Part shown: positions 50,732-59,126 of the stretch, in pieces
Layout of the letters: the number at the start of each line of letters is the position of its first letter
Position numbering within the stretch: the stretch's first letter is position 1
Source: Ktedonobacteria bacterium
GTDB taxonomy: Bacteria > Chloroflexota > Ktedonobacteria > Ktedonobacterales > JACDGC01
Reading direction: 5' to 3'
DNA: 64,000 nt
Assembly (NCBI GenBank): GCA_027459785.1
Contig: DAIDGU010000030.1
Coordinates: forward strand, 1-64,000
Program-made: the position numbers and the translations under genes
Notes under the pieces: model-generated
Told to the model about the DNA's origin: nothing
The model's input: the letters and a program-made list of their open reading frames with translations, nothing else
Databases searched by the model: none

Positions 50732-51601
50732 CTATCGTTGCTTCGCGTGTGTTCGTTGCTTTTGCCGAATCGGTAGGTCTATACGTGCATTGAGCGTCGC
50801 TAACAACCGCTCGACATTGGCGATGTATGTTTCATAGCCCCCGAAATAGGCGACGAAGCCTGTATACCTCGCATTCAACGGTACAAAGGACAATTCCTTG
50901 AAGATGAGAGAGCTATCTAGTTCCCGTGTGCTTTTGAAAAGCACGAACAAGCCCTTGGTGAGTCGTGAATCGTCCCCAAGGCGTATGACACTGCTGATCT
51001 CATCCCATCGCATATGCTGGCTCTGCCATTTACCCCGTTGAATCGTGATGCCGTGATCATCAGCCAGAATGCGCTGCGGCATGTGTTGACGTAGATCGTA
51101 GAAAACAGCGCGGAGATAGCATAGGCTTATTAGACCATAAAATATCGATTTCCAAAAAGTGGGCGGTCCATTAACGTTCGTCACCATGAGGATAGGACCG
51201 CTGATAATGGAAAGACAATAGACCATCGTTCGTATACCGGTTAGGAACCACGCTACCTTTTTCCAACGTTTTCTCAGCACATATCTACACTCAAGAATCA
51301 TTTCTTCGCCTATCTCCAAAGGTGCGGCGTTTAGGGGGACCAGGGGCCAGTCTTCACGTTGCGGCACGCCTTTGGCTACCTGGAGAATGAGTGTCCTTTG
51401 CGCATCGAGAGTCATCATACTTGTGATAAGTAATATCCACAATATGAGGAACGTGCTGATAAAGGCGAAAACATCGTAAGCGTTTGCCAACCAATGGCGT
51501 ACAATGACACCAACCACCGCTAACACGGTTACACCAGTGAAGATAGTCATCACTGGATTGGCGATTGCTCCCATAAACAAGATATATTTTCTTCGTCGCA
51601 T
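50732..51601 (-). CDS. Membrane protein with PH-like (bPH2) C-terminal region, lower GC
   Basis: The 289-residue protein has hydrophobic segments near 8-30, 38-60, 115-135 and 145-165, and then a soluble region that looks like the bacterial PH-like domain (ILADDHGITIQRGKWQSQHM, then WDEISSVIRLGDDS). The ATG at 51601 has GAGGACAAAG upstream. The composition is lower in GC than the neighbours, like the TPR gene at 29 kb, suggesting acquisition. Function unknown. Confidence 0.7.
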   Translation of the reverse strand: MRRRKYILFMGAIANPVMTIFTGVTVLAVVGVIVRHWLANAYDVFAFISTFLILWILLITSMMTLDAQRTLILQVAKGVPQREDWPLVPLNAAPLEIGEEMILECRYVLRKRWKKVAWFLTGIRTMVYCLSIISGPILMVTNVNGPPTFWKSIFYGLISLCYLRAVFYDLRQHMPQRILADDHGITIQRGKWQSQHMRWDEISSVIRLGDDSRLTKGLFVLFKSTRELDSSLIFKELSFVPLNARYTGFVAYFGGYETYIANVERLLATLNARIDLPIRQKQRTHAKQR

Positions 51602-51744
51602 GGTACTTTGTCCTCGCTTAACAGCATTGCAATAGAGCAAACATCTTAGTCACTATGCCGCCATTATAGCCGGCGATGAAAGCAGCGGCAAGATGCCCTG
51701 TGATCGATTCACGCCGGGCGAGACTAGCGAGAATCGTCGCAACG

Positions 51745-51753
51745 TGCTATCCT
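51745..51753 (+). promoter_or_regulatory. Extended -10 promoter of the PP2C operon
   Basis: TGC precedes TATCCT (51748-51753), about 40 bases before the ATG at 51794. The -35 (TAGCGA at 17 bases) is poor. Confidence 0.5.
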
Positions 51754-51793
51754 ACACTGCATAATGCCGAAGTGCCATCAGGAGGCCGTCGCC

Positions 51794-52708
51794 ATGCCCA
51801 TTCGTATCACCGCCGTGTACCAGACCGATCCCGGCTGCATCCGCGAGCGCAACGAAGATGCCGCGCTCGTCTTCGTCCCCGATCAGCCCCATGATGACAC
51901 CGCGCTTCTGGTGGTGGCGGACGGCATGGGCGGCTATCGCGCCGGCGACCGCGCCAGCCAGATCGCCGTGACGACGTTGCGCGCCGAGATGGAACCGCTC
52001 TTCGCGCCCAGCAGCGCGCAACCGACCATGCGGCTGGATGCTAAGACCGAGGCGGATGGCGAGCGTACCACCGTCTTCTTGCCGGAAACCGCCGCCAGCG
52101 AACACTATGGCGGCTTCATCACGCGCGCCGTCCAGCGCGCCAACGACGCCATCGTCGCCTATGGCCAGGAACACCGCGAGGCGCGCGGCCTGGGTTCGAC
52201 CGTCACGCTGGTCGTCGTGGCCCGTGACCGCGCCTATTTCGCCAATGTCGGTGACAGCCGCACGTATCTTTACCGCGACGGCACCCTGCGCAGCATCACG
52301 CGCGATCACTCGCTGGTGGCCAAGCTCGTTGAGGCCGGCCAGATCGATCCAGACGATGTATATGATCACCCTAAGCGCAACCTGATCTATCGTTCGCTGG
52401 GGTCGGATCGGGAGGAGACCGAGGTCGATCTCTTCGAGGAAGAACTGCACCCCGGCGATATGCTGTTGCTGTGTTCCGACGGGCTGTGGGAAAAGGTGCG
52501 CACGCCGGAGATCGAGAGCGTCCTCAGCAGCGCGACGGATCTGCAAGCCGCGTGCGCCAAATTGATCACGATCGCCAACGCCAACGGCGGCGAGGATAAC
52601 ATTACGCTCGTCCTCGCCCGCTGTGACGGCACGCGCGACCCCGCCGTCGATGCCGCCGACATCGCTGAAGCGGACACGGGCGAACTGGCCGCCGCACCCG
52701 ATCAGTAG
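51794..52708 (+). CDS. PP2C-family protein serine/threonine phosphatase
   Basis: The 304-residue protein has the PP2C metal and phosphate motifs: RNEDAA (near residue 22), ADGMGGY (near 45), NVGDSRTYLYRDG (near 150), TRDHSLV, CSDGLWE and GGEDNITLV. It should remove phosphate from Ser/Thr of proteins using two Mg/Mn ions and sits in the cytoplasm. CAGGAGG precedes the ATG at 51794. It is the first gene of a cluster with a second PP2C, a vWA protein and an FHA protein. Such genes commonly reverse a PknB-like kinase, but no complete kinase is in the window. Confidence 0.93.
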   Translation: MPIRITAVYQTDPGCIRERNEDAALVFVPDQPHDDTALLVVADGMGGYRAGDRASQIAVTTLRAEMEPLFAPSSAQPTMRLDAKTEADGERTTVFLPETAASEHYGGFITRAVQRANDAIVAYGQEHREARGLGSTVTLVVVARDRAYFANVGDSRTYLYRDGTLRSITRDHSLVAKLVEAGQIDPDDVYDHPKRNLIYRSLGSDREETEVDLFEEELHPGDMLLLCSDGLWEKVRTPEIESVLSSATDLQAACAKLITIANANGGEDNITLVLARCDGTRDPAVDAADIAEADTGELAAAPDQ

Positions 52709-52853
52709 GACTATACGCTGATCGGCATAGCCAACCCTGCCCATTTGGTCCTAGCACTTGACATACACCCGCTGCTCACAGCAATATGGTGTCATGTGCA
52801 ACGTGTGCGCCGAGGCGCGCTTCGTCACGCGCAGCAGAGGGGGGCTGATCGAC

Positions 52854-54605
52854 ATGCAATGTCCGCAGTGTAGCACCGAGGTCAAGGCGACCGCGATCTA
52901 CTGTCAAAAGTGTGGCAAGCTGCTGGTGACACGTCCTGCGCCCAGCGCGCCCCCGCGCACCACGCGCCCGCTGGTGGTCCCACCACCTGATCTGCCTGGT
53001 GCCGCCGATGTGCAGGCGACGCAGCCGGTCACGTTCGTGCCGCCGCCGCTGGCCGCCGACATGTTGGATCAGGTTGCCGCTGCTGAGACACGCGAACTAT
53101 CCTTCGCCGCGCCGCCAGATGGCGGGGCGGCTACGGCCAGCTTGCCACGCCTGGCCCCCGGCAGCACCATCGGCACCCATTTTCGCATCGAACGCCTGGT
53201 GGCCGACGGCCCGGACGGCACGATCTATGAGGCTGAAGATCTGTGGACGGACGAACGCTGCTGGGCGTGTGGCACCCCGTGGAACGATGGCGACGATAAT
53301 CACTACTGCGAACGGTGTGGCGCACAACGGCGTGGCAAGATGGTCTGGCTGCGCCAGCAACCCCTGCGCGCCGACGTGCTGGAAGAGGGCGCGACCATCG
53401 CGCCCAACGCCGTGATCGATGGCGAACAGATGTTTATCATCGAAAGTGGCGAGGAACCACCGCTTGCAACTGATGCGCTGCCGCCCGCCGCGTTAGCGGA
53501 AACTGCCGCCGCGCCGGCGGACGAGGGTGTCGCTGTGCCAGCAGGCGACTTTCCCGGCGAAGCGACGATGGAGATGTCGCTGCCCGAAGCCCTCGAGTCA
53601 CCGGATGCCAGCCTGCGCATCGCCCGGCTGGACCTGACCGCCCGCGAACCTGAGCCACCGCCTGCGCCCGGCATGAGCGTACCGCCTATAACCGTGATGC
53701 CCAATGCCGCCGATGCCTTCGCCGCCTCGAATGGGGAATCCGACGCGCCGACGGTGGAGGCGAACTATTTCGAGGTGACGACGCTCCTGCCGGACTTCAT
53801 GCCGCGCTGGCACGTGTTGGTGGGTTGCCAGAGCGATGTGGGGCGGGCGCGCCAAGGCAAACCGAACGAGGATACGACGGTCGCGCTCACGCTCACCTAT
53901 GCCGGCGATACGCCGCCGCCGCCCCTCACGCTGGGGGTCGTCGCCGACGGCCTGGGCGGCCACGAAGACGGCCAGCGCGCCGGACGCCTGGCGGCGCGCA
54001 GCATCGCGCGCTATGTGGTGCAGCATCTCTGGCTGCCCGCCCTCACCGGCGACGCCGCGCCCGCTAAAGATCCCGCCCAACTGGGAACGATTTTGCGCGC
54101 CGCGATCCAAGACGCTAATGCACACATCCTGAAGATCAATCGCAACGAGGGCGGTGATATGGGCTGCACCGTGACGGCATTCATCGCGCAGGGCGAGGCG
54201 GCCTGCATCGCCAATGTCGGTGACAGCCGAACCTATATCTGTGACGGCCATGCGCTCAGCCGCGTGACCACCGACCATTCGCTGGTCGCGCGCCTGGTGG
54301 CGGCGGGGATGCTGAGGCCCGACGAGGTCTACACCCATCCGCAACGCAGCCAGATCTATCGCAGCCTGGGCGATGACTCGGATCTGCAAGTCGATCTGTT
54401 TCCCCATCGGCTGCGCGTCGGCGAATCATTCGTGCTGTGTTCCGACGGCTTATGGGAGATGGTGCGCGACCCGGATATCGAGCGGCTGCTGGTGCGCTCG
54501 GCGCTGGGAGATCCCCAGGCGTTGGCGCACCAACTGGTGGAGATGGCGAACGCGCATGGCGGCGATGACAACGTGAGCGTGCTGGTCGCGCAGGTGGTGG
54601 GCTGA
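52854..54605 (+). CDS. Zinc-ribbon PP2C phosphatase with kinase-like N-lobe fragment
   Basis: The 583-residue protein starts with a zinc ribbon (C3, C6, C17, C20) and a Pro-rich linker. Residues 98-130 (RLAPGSTIGTHFRIERLVAD, then GTIYEAEDL) look like the start and glycine loop of a PknB-type kinase. A second zinc ribbon follows (C136, C139, C152, C155), then a long linker and a PP2C domain (about 318-583) with GKPNEDT, ADGLGGHEDG, NVGDSRTYICDG, CSDGLWE and GGDDNVSV. The kinase-like part lacks all catalytic residues (no HRD, no DFG), so it is a relic or a regulatory module. ATG 52854 follows GAGGGGGG; the frame is open to 52758. Confidence 0.87.
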   Translation: MQCPQCSTEVKATAIYCQKCGKLLVTRPAPSAPPRTTRPLVVPPPDLPGAADVQATQPVTFVPPPLAADMLDQVAAAETRELSFAAPPDGGAATASLPRLAPGSTIGTHFRIERLVADGPDGTIYEAEDLWTDERCWACGTPWNDGDDNHYCERCGAQRRGKMVWLRQQPLRADVLEEGATIAPNAVIDGEQMFIIESGEEPPLATDALPPAALAETAAAPADEGVAVPAGDFPGEATMEMSLPEALESPDASLRIARLDLTAREPEPPPAPGMSVPPITVMPNAADAFAASNGESDAPTVEANYFEVTTLLPDFMPRWHVLVGCQSDVGRARQGKPNEDTTVALTLTYAGDTPPPPLTLGVVADGLGGHEDGQRAGRLAARSIARYVVQHLWLPALTGDAAPAKDPAQLGTILRAAIQDANAHILKINRNEGGDMGCTVTAFIAQGEAACIANVGDSRTYICDGHALSRVTTDHSLVARLVAAGMLRPDEVYTHPQRSQIYRSLGDDSDLQVDLFPHRLRVGESFVLCSDGLWEMVRDPDIERLLVRSALGDPQALAHQLVEMANAHGGDDNVSVLVAQVVG

Positions 54606-55825
54606 TGTCACTGCCGCTGATCGCCGTCACATCACAGCTCGCCCGCGAGCCGCTGCCCGTCACCGGCGCGCAACAGGTCGCCTTCCTCCTGGTGGAAGCC
54701 CGCGCCAGCGAGGCGCTGGCCACCGCGCCGCGTCGCCCGCTCAATCTGGCGTTGGTGCTGGATCGCTCCGGATCGATGCGCGGCCCACGCTTGCAGCATA
54801 TGAAGGCCGCGCTCACGCGCCTGATCGGCCATTTGACGCCGGACGATGTGTTCGCCCTCGTCACCTATGATGATACCGTCAGCCTCATCACGCCCGCGCG
54901 GCCCGCCGACGACCCCGCCAGCCTGGAAGCGGATGTGGAGTTGATCGAGCATGGCGGTGGGACGGCGATGGCGCTGGGGCTGAGCCTGGGCCTGGCGGAA
55001 GCGCGTAAATATGCCGGCCCCGACCGACTGAGCCGGTTGATCTTGCTGTCGGACGGCGCGACGGATGATGCCGACCAATGCCTGGCGCTGGCGGATGAGG
55101 CGGGCGCGGCGGGCATCGGGATCATCCCCATCGGATATGGCGCGGAATGGGATGACGATTTGCTGGAGCAGATCGGCGCGCGAAGCGGTGGGCCGCCGCC
55201 GGAATATGTGCGCGTTCCCAGTGACATCGATGCTTGTTTCCTGCGCCAACTCAGCGCGGCCCGTGCCGTCGTTGCGCCCGGCCTGGCGCTGGATATCCGT
55301 TTCGTCGCGGGCGTGACGCCGCGCCGTGTCACGCGCGTCGCCCCCTTCCTGCGCCCGGCGGATGCCGCCATCAACGAACGCACCGTGGCGCTGCGGCTGG
55401 GCGACCTGGCCCACGACGCGCCTCAGGCGCTCCTGATCGAATTACTGATCGAGCCGAAACGCGGTGGCACCTTTCGCATCGCGCAGATCGAGACCAGCAG
55501 CAGTGCGAGCGATGCGACCTTGCTCCAGCGCGCCGATGTGGTCGTGACCTTCAGCGCCAGCGCCAGCAAGCGCCCCCAGATGCGCCCGGTCGTCGTGCAT
55601 TATGTCGAACGTGCCAATGCCGCGCGCATCGTGCTGCGCGCACTGGCGGATGCTGGCAACGAGCGCGGCCCCATCGCGCCCGCCGTCGCGCATCTTTTCG
55701 ACACCGAAGGCCGCGAGCAGATCGATCGGGTGCGCGCTGGCCTGCCTCTTTCGCCCGAAGGGCGCAAGGTGTTGCTCGCCAAGGTGCGCGACCTGACGGG
55801 CATCCGCCGCAAAGACGAGGAATAG
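54605..55825 (+). CDS. von Willebrand factor A domain protein
   Basis: The 406-residue protein has a vWA domain (about 45-220) with a complete MIDAS metal site: DRSGSM (D53, S55, S57), a Thr near 120 (GGGTAM) and SDGATDDAD (near 150). The C-terminal part is a beta-rich domain. It binds protein partners through a metal ion. The start codon overlaps the PP2C stop (TGATG), which shows strict translational coupling, and the FHA gene follows after 20 bases. vWA proteins next to PP2C and FHA genes occur in several bacterial phospho-signalling clusters. Confidence 0.88.
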   Translation: MSLPLIAVTSQLAREPLPVTGAQQVAFLLVEARASEALATAPRRPLNLALVLDRSGSMRGPRLQHMKAALTRLIGHLTPDDVFALVTYDDTVSLITPARPADDPASLEADVELIEHGGGTAMALGLSLGLAEARKYAGPDRLSRLILLSDGATDDADQCLALADEAGAAGIGIIPIGYGAEWDDDLLEQIGARSGGPPPEYVRVPSDIDACFLRQLSAARAVVAPGLALDIRFVAGVTPRRVTRVAPFLRPADAAINERTVALRLGDLAHDAPQALLIELLIEPKRGGTFRIAQIETSSSASDATLLQRADVVVTFSASASKRPQMRPVVVHYVERANAARIVLRALADAGNERGPIAPAVAHLFDTEGREQIDRVRAGLPLSPEGRKVLLAKVRDLTGIRRKDEE

Positions 55826-55845
55826 CTGAGAATGGAGGCCAGGTG

Positions 55846-56376
55846 ATGGCGATGGTGTGCCTGAACGGCCATGAGAATGTGGACGGGGCGTTTTTCTGCG
55901 AACAGTGCGGGGCTGTGCTGGATGGCGCGACCGTGCCAGGCGCACGCATCTGCGCCGTTTGCGGCCAGCCCAACGCGCCGGAAGTGGTCGAGTGCGCCAA
56001 CTGCGGCACAGCGTTCGCCGGCAGTGCGGTGGCCGCAGCCGCCACGGTGCGTCTGGTCATCCCCGCCACAGGGGCTGATTTTGATCTCAGTAACCTACCC
56101 GAAGCGGTGATCGGGCGCGCCGATCCCACCTGTGATGTCTTCCCGGAAATCGACCTCGCCCCCTATGGCGGCGAAAAAGAGGGCGTCTCGCGTCAACATG
56201 CGCGCTTCCGGCGCGAGCGCGACCGCTATACCATCGAGGATATGCAGAGCATCAACTTCACCTTTTTGAATAAGCAGCGGCTCGAAGCCAATGTCCCCAC
56301 CACTCTCAAATCCGGCGACGAGCTACGCCTGGGGCGCATCGTCCTGCGTTTTGAGGCGGACACCGCGGGCGCATGA
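55846..56376 (+). CDS. FHA-domain protein with two zinc ribbons
   Basis: The 176-residue protein begins with two zinc-ribbon-like knuckles (C5, H9, C18, C21 and C36, C39, C50, C53). A forkhead-associated domain (about 66-170) follows, with the phosphothreonine-binding core GRADPTCD, GVSRQHARF and FLNKQRLEANVPTTLKSGDELRLG. FHA domains read phospho-Thr on partner proteins. GGAGG precedes the ATG at 55846. As the last gene of the PP2C-PP2C-vWA cluster it is the probable reader of the signal that the phosphatases erase. Confidence 0.9.
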   Translation: MAMVCLNGHENVDGAFFCEQCGAVLDGATVPGARICAVCGQPNAPEVVECANCGTAFAGSAVAAAATVRLVIPATGADFDLSNLPEAVIGRADPTCDVFPEIDLAPYGGEKEGVSRQHARFRRERDRYTIEDMQSINFTFLNKQRLEANVPTTLKSGDELRLGRIVLRFEADTAGA

Positions 56377-56430
56377 TGCCAGCGGGCGGCGGGTCAGGGA
56401 CGGCGGGCGGAGGGTGATGGGCCAGGGACG

Positions 56431-56553
56431 GCGGGCGGTTGAAACCGCGCCTAAGGGCGTGCCGCCACGAAGTCCACCTGCGTGGACTAGCTCCAGTCCG
56501 CGACGGCGGACTTCGTCGCCGCCAGGCGCTTAGGCGCGATTTCAATCGCCCGC
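56431..56553. repeat. Complete 123-bp hairpin element
   Basis: The arms GCGGGCGGTTGAAACCGCGC... (56431-56455) and its complement at 56529-56553 differ at two of 25 positions. Inside, ACGAAGTCC at about 56468 pairs with GGACTTCGT at about 56509, and CGCGACGGCGGACT lies between them. No transposase is encoded. A half copy is at 71-136, so this is a small mobile or regulatory repeat family. Confidence 0.8.
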
Positions 56554-56799
56554 TGCCTTTCGTGGGTTATGCCGTGGTCAGTAAATAGTGCGAACATGCC
56601 GAGCGGTCGCCGGAGGACGATGCCAAACACCGCACGGCGATGGGCATCTGGCTTGCGGCGGCCCTGCCGGAACTGTCCGCGCCATGGGTTAAAACATCAT
56701 TAACCGCTACCCCATCTACCACCCGCCTTCCTTCATCCTATTTACTCGCTCATTTCATCTAGGTGCTTCAACCATCGGGCTTGCTTTTTTGTGCTTCGC

Positions 56800-56828
56800 T
56801 TGCCAAGGCGGGTGCAGCGTGGTATCCT
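56800..56828 (+). promoter_or_regulatory. Promoter of the BON-domain gene
   Basis: TTGCCA (56800-56805), 17 bases, TATCCT (56823-56828), itself preceded by TGG. Confidence 0.65.
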
Positions 56829-56877
56829 ATAGACGATCATCAAACACTCACTCTTGTGTAGATAGAGGATAACGACG

Positions 56878-57783
56878 ATGGATACTTTGCGCCTGGAACT
56901 GCGGCTGAGCGGCGGGCCGAACCTGGGATCGCGCGTGGTGGCTGCGGGAGCGGTTGCTGGCAACGTCCTGGGGGCGGTCATTGATCCCGCAGGCCCGACG
57001 GTGCGGCAAACTTTGCTGGCGAGCCGCGTGGCGCGGCAGATGCACCTGGCGGAGGCGGGCGATACGGTGGGCGAGGGCGTGCAGGTGACGGCGGGGACGC
57101 ATGTCATCGCGGGCAAGCACAAAAAGAAGCACGGCAGCCTCAGCCGCTTGTGGGTGGACCGCGCCACCAATCAGATAACGCACATCCTTTTCACACTGGA
57201 CCACGAGGCGCGCGTGGTGGATGTCGCCCACATCGCCGCGTTTGGCGACAAGGAGATCGTGCTGGGCGATGCGATCACCAATTTGAACGATCTGCCAGTG
57301 TATCGGGACGATCCGACGCTGGCCGGCTACGTGGGTTTGGCAATCGAGAACACCTTGCTCGATCCACGCTCCCGCCGCTCGCTGCACGCGCGCGTGGAAG
57401 ACGGCCAGGTCGATCTGTCGGGTTTGCTGGAAACCCAGGACCAATTCGACGCGGTCTTCAGCGCGATCAAGCATACGCCGGGCGTGCGCGCCGTGCGGTC
57501 GGACGTGATCGTGACGGAGCAGATCGCCGATTTCGTCGCCACCGCCATCAGCCAGATGCGCGCCAAGGGCAAACTGGATGATAACGACGACATCGAAGTG
57601 CTGGCCGAACACCAGATCGTCTATCTCAACGGCCAGGTGGGGACGCTGGAAAAGAAAGCTGCCGTCGAGCGCGAGGCGCTGGGCGTGGCCGGTGTGCGCC
57701 TGGTGGTGAACCAACTGCACACGCTGGAACAGGAAAAGAACGAGCGCGCCGATCCCGCCTCGCCGCAGACCCATCTGCGCTAG
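56878..57783 (+). CDS. BON-domain protein
   Basis: The 301-residue protein has an N-terminal PRC-barrel-like segment (about 1-140, ending near LGDAITNLNDLP) and two BON domains: about 150-215 (YVGLAIENTLLDPRSR ... VDLSGLL) and 225-285 (IEVLAEHQIVYLNGQVGTLEKK). BON domains bind phospholipids or peptidoglycan-related ligands, and PRC barrels occur in photosynthesis and RNA proteins. No signal peptide is present. GAGG precedes the ATG, which follows a recognisable promoter. Confidence 0.8.
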   Translation: MDTLRLELRLSGGPNLGSRVVAAGAVAGNVLGAVIDPAGPTVRQTLLASRVARQMHLAEAGDTVGEGVQVTAGTHVIAGKHKKKHGSLSRLWVDRATNQITHILFTLDHEARVVDVAHIAAFGDKEIVLGDAITNLNDLPVYRDDPTLAGYVGLAIENTLLDPRSRRSLHARVEDGQVDLSGLLETQDQFDAVFSAIKHTPGVRAVRSDVIVTEQIADFVATAISQMRAKGKLDDNDDIEVLAEHQIVYLNGQVGTLEKKAAVEREALGVAGVRLVVNQLHTLEQEKNERADPASPQTHLR

Positions 57784-58104
57784 GGGGTTTGCGAATACGA
57801 AAGCTACGAAAACGCCACGAGGGACACGAAAAGGGACACGAAAAGGGACGGAACGCGATATACCACGAAACCGCCGCGAGAAGACGCGAATGGGCCGTTT
57901 TTGCGCTTGATTGCCTGCCGATCTCGTGTTATACCCAATTTGGGGGATTCGCATGGATACCGAAGGACCGCCATTCCTGTCGGTCACGCTTCCCCCCCAG
58001 AGGACCGCCATTCTCCATAATCACGGAGGACAGACATTCCTGTCTGTCCGGCCCCGCTAACCACCGTCATTTTCCGAAAAGCGTGTTGCCTCGTGTCCCA
58101 TCTT
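57784..58104. repeat. Intergenic region with tandem and dispersed repeats
   Basis: Direct repeats of GGGACACGAAAA lie at about 57815-57852. From 57957, units GGACCGCCATTCCTGTCGG and GAGGACCGCCATTCTCC lead into the full palindrome unit GGAGGACAGACATTCCTGTC at 58025. The end GGCCCCGCTAACCACCGTC matches the 3' border of the array at 40.5 kb. No gene seen. Confidence 0.75.
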
Positions 58105-59013
58105 TTACGCGCTGGCCCAGCGAGCGTAGATAGCGGTGGCCAGCAGCCGACCCGTGCCGTTTTCGGCCAGCGCCAGCTCGCCGGTGGTGATCGCGCCGGC
58201 GACGCGATGACCGGCCATCATCGTTCCCAGCAGGTTGCCTAGCAGCAGCGCGGAGGCGCGGATGCTGTAGCTATTCAGGACGATGCCCAGCGGGCGCTCG
58301 GAGAGGATCGCGCGGCAATCCGCCAGGAGCGCGGGGAGCGCGGTCTCGAATTTCCATACCTCGCCTTTTGCGCCGCGTCCGAAGGCGGGCGGGTCCAGGA
58401 TGATGATATCGTAGTGCGCGGCGCGGCGCGCTTCGCGCCGCACGAATTTCTGCGCGTCGTCCACCAGCCAGCGGATGGGGGCATCCTGCAAGCCGCTGAG
58501 CGCCTGGTTCTCGCGCGCCCATTCCAGCACCTTCGGCGCGGCGTCCACGTGCGTCACCTGCGCGCCGGCCTGCGCCGCCGCCAGCGAGGCGGCACCGGTA
58601 TAGCCGAAAAGGTTGAGCGCCCGCACCTGGCGCGGCCCCGCCGCGCGCACGCGCCGCGCGATCCAGTCCCAGTGCGCCGCCTGTTCGGGGAAGATCCCCG
58701 TGTGCTTGAAAGGCGTCAGCCGCGCCAGCAACGTCAGGTCGCGCCAGCGGACGGGCCACGCCGCCGGCAGATCGCGCCGCGTGGTCCAGCGCGTGCCGCG
58801 CCCCGTCGCCTCGTCGCCCTCCGCCTCGCGGCTGAAGGTGGCATCCGCGTCGTCCCACACGGCGGGCAGCAACCGGCGCGGCCACAACGCCTGCGGATCA
58901 GGTCGGGCGAGCGTCACGCCGCCGAAACGCTCCAGCTTATACCCGTCGCCGGCATCCAACAAGGCATATTGCTCCGCCGACCAATCGGGGGGCAAGGTTA
59001 CATCGATCTGCAT
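58105..59013 (-). CDS. SAM-dependent RNA methyltransferase-like protein (RlmI-like)
   Basis: The 302-residue protein matches the catalytic part of the RlmI/RlmK-like rRNA cytosine/guanine methyltransferases. Motif I is ALNLFGYTGAASLAAAQAGA (about 131-150), the acidic ligand is VDAAPKVLEWARENQ, and the catalytic motif is DPPAFGRG (about 207-214). FPEQAAHWDWI precedes the core as in that family. The N-terminal PUA domain of RlmI is missing, so the substrate may differ. I chose ATG 59013 from a conserved-looking start; an ATG at 59043 is also possible. Divergent from the sigma-factor gene. Confidence 0.82.
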   Translation of the reverse strand: MQIDVTLPPDWSAEQYALLDAGDGYKLERFGGVTLARPDPQALWPRRLLPAVWDDADATFSREAEGDEATGRGTRWTTRRDLPAAWPVRWRDLTLLARLTPFKHTGIFPEQAAHWDWIARRVRAAGPRQVRALNLFGYTGAASLAAAQAGAQVTHVDAAPKVLEWARENQALSGLQDAPIRWLVDDAQKFVRREARRAAHYDIIILDPPAFGRGAKGEVWKFETALPALLADCRAILSERPLGIVLNSYSIRASALLLGNLLGTMMAGHRVAGAITTGELALAENGTGRLLATAIYARWASA

Positions 59014-59126
59014 GGTTCGTTGCCATCCCTCTCTGTCGCCCATTGTACCATCTCGGCGGATTTCCCGCCGCCGTGTTACCAATGCCTTCCGTTGGGGATT
59101 CTATTGACGGAAGGGGAATGAGAGCG

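Larger units (their letters stand above)
56377..56877. other. 500-bp gap with a hairpin element and a promoter
   Basis: The gap begins with G-rich degenerate repeats (56380-56430), continues with the long hairpin at 56431-56553 and ends with the promoter at 56800-56828. The middle (56560-56790) shows no gene that I can support. Confidence 0.65.
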
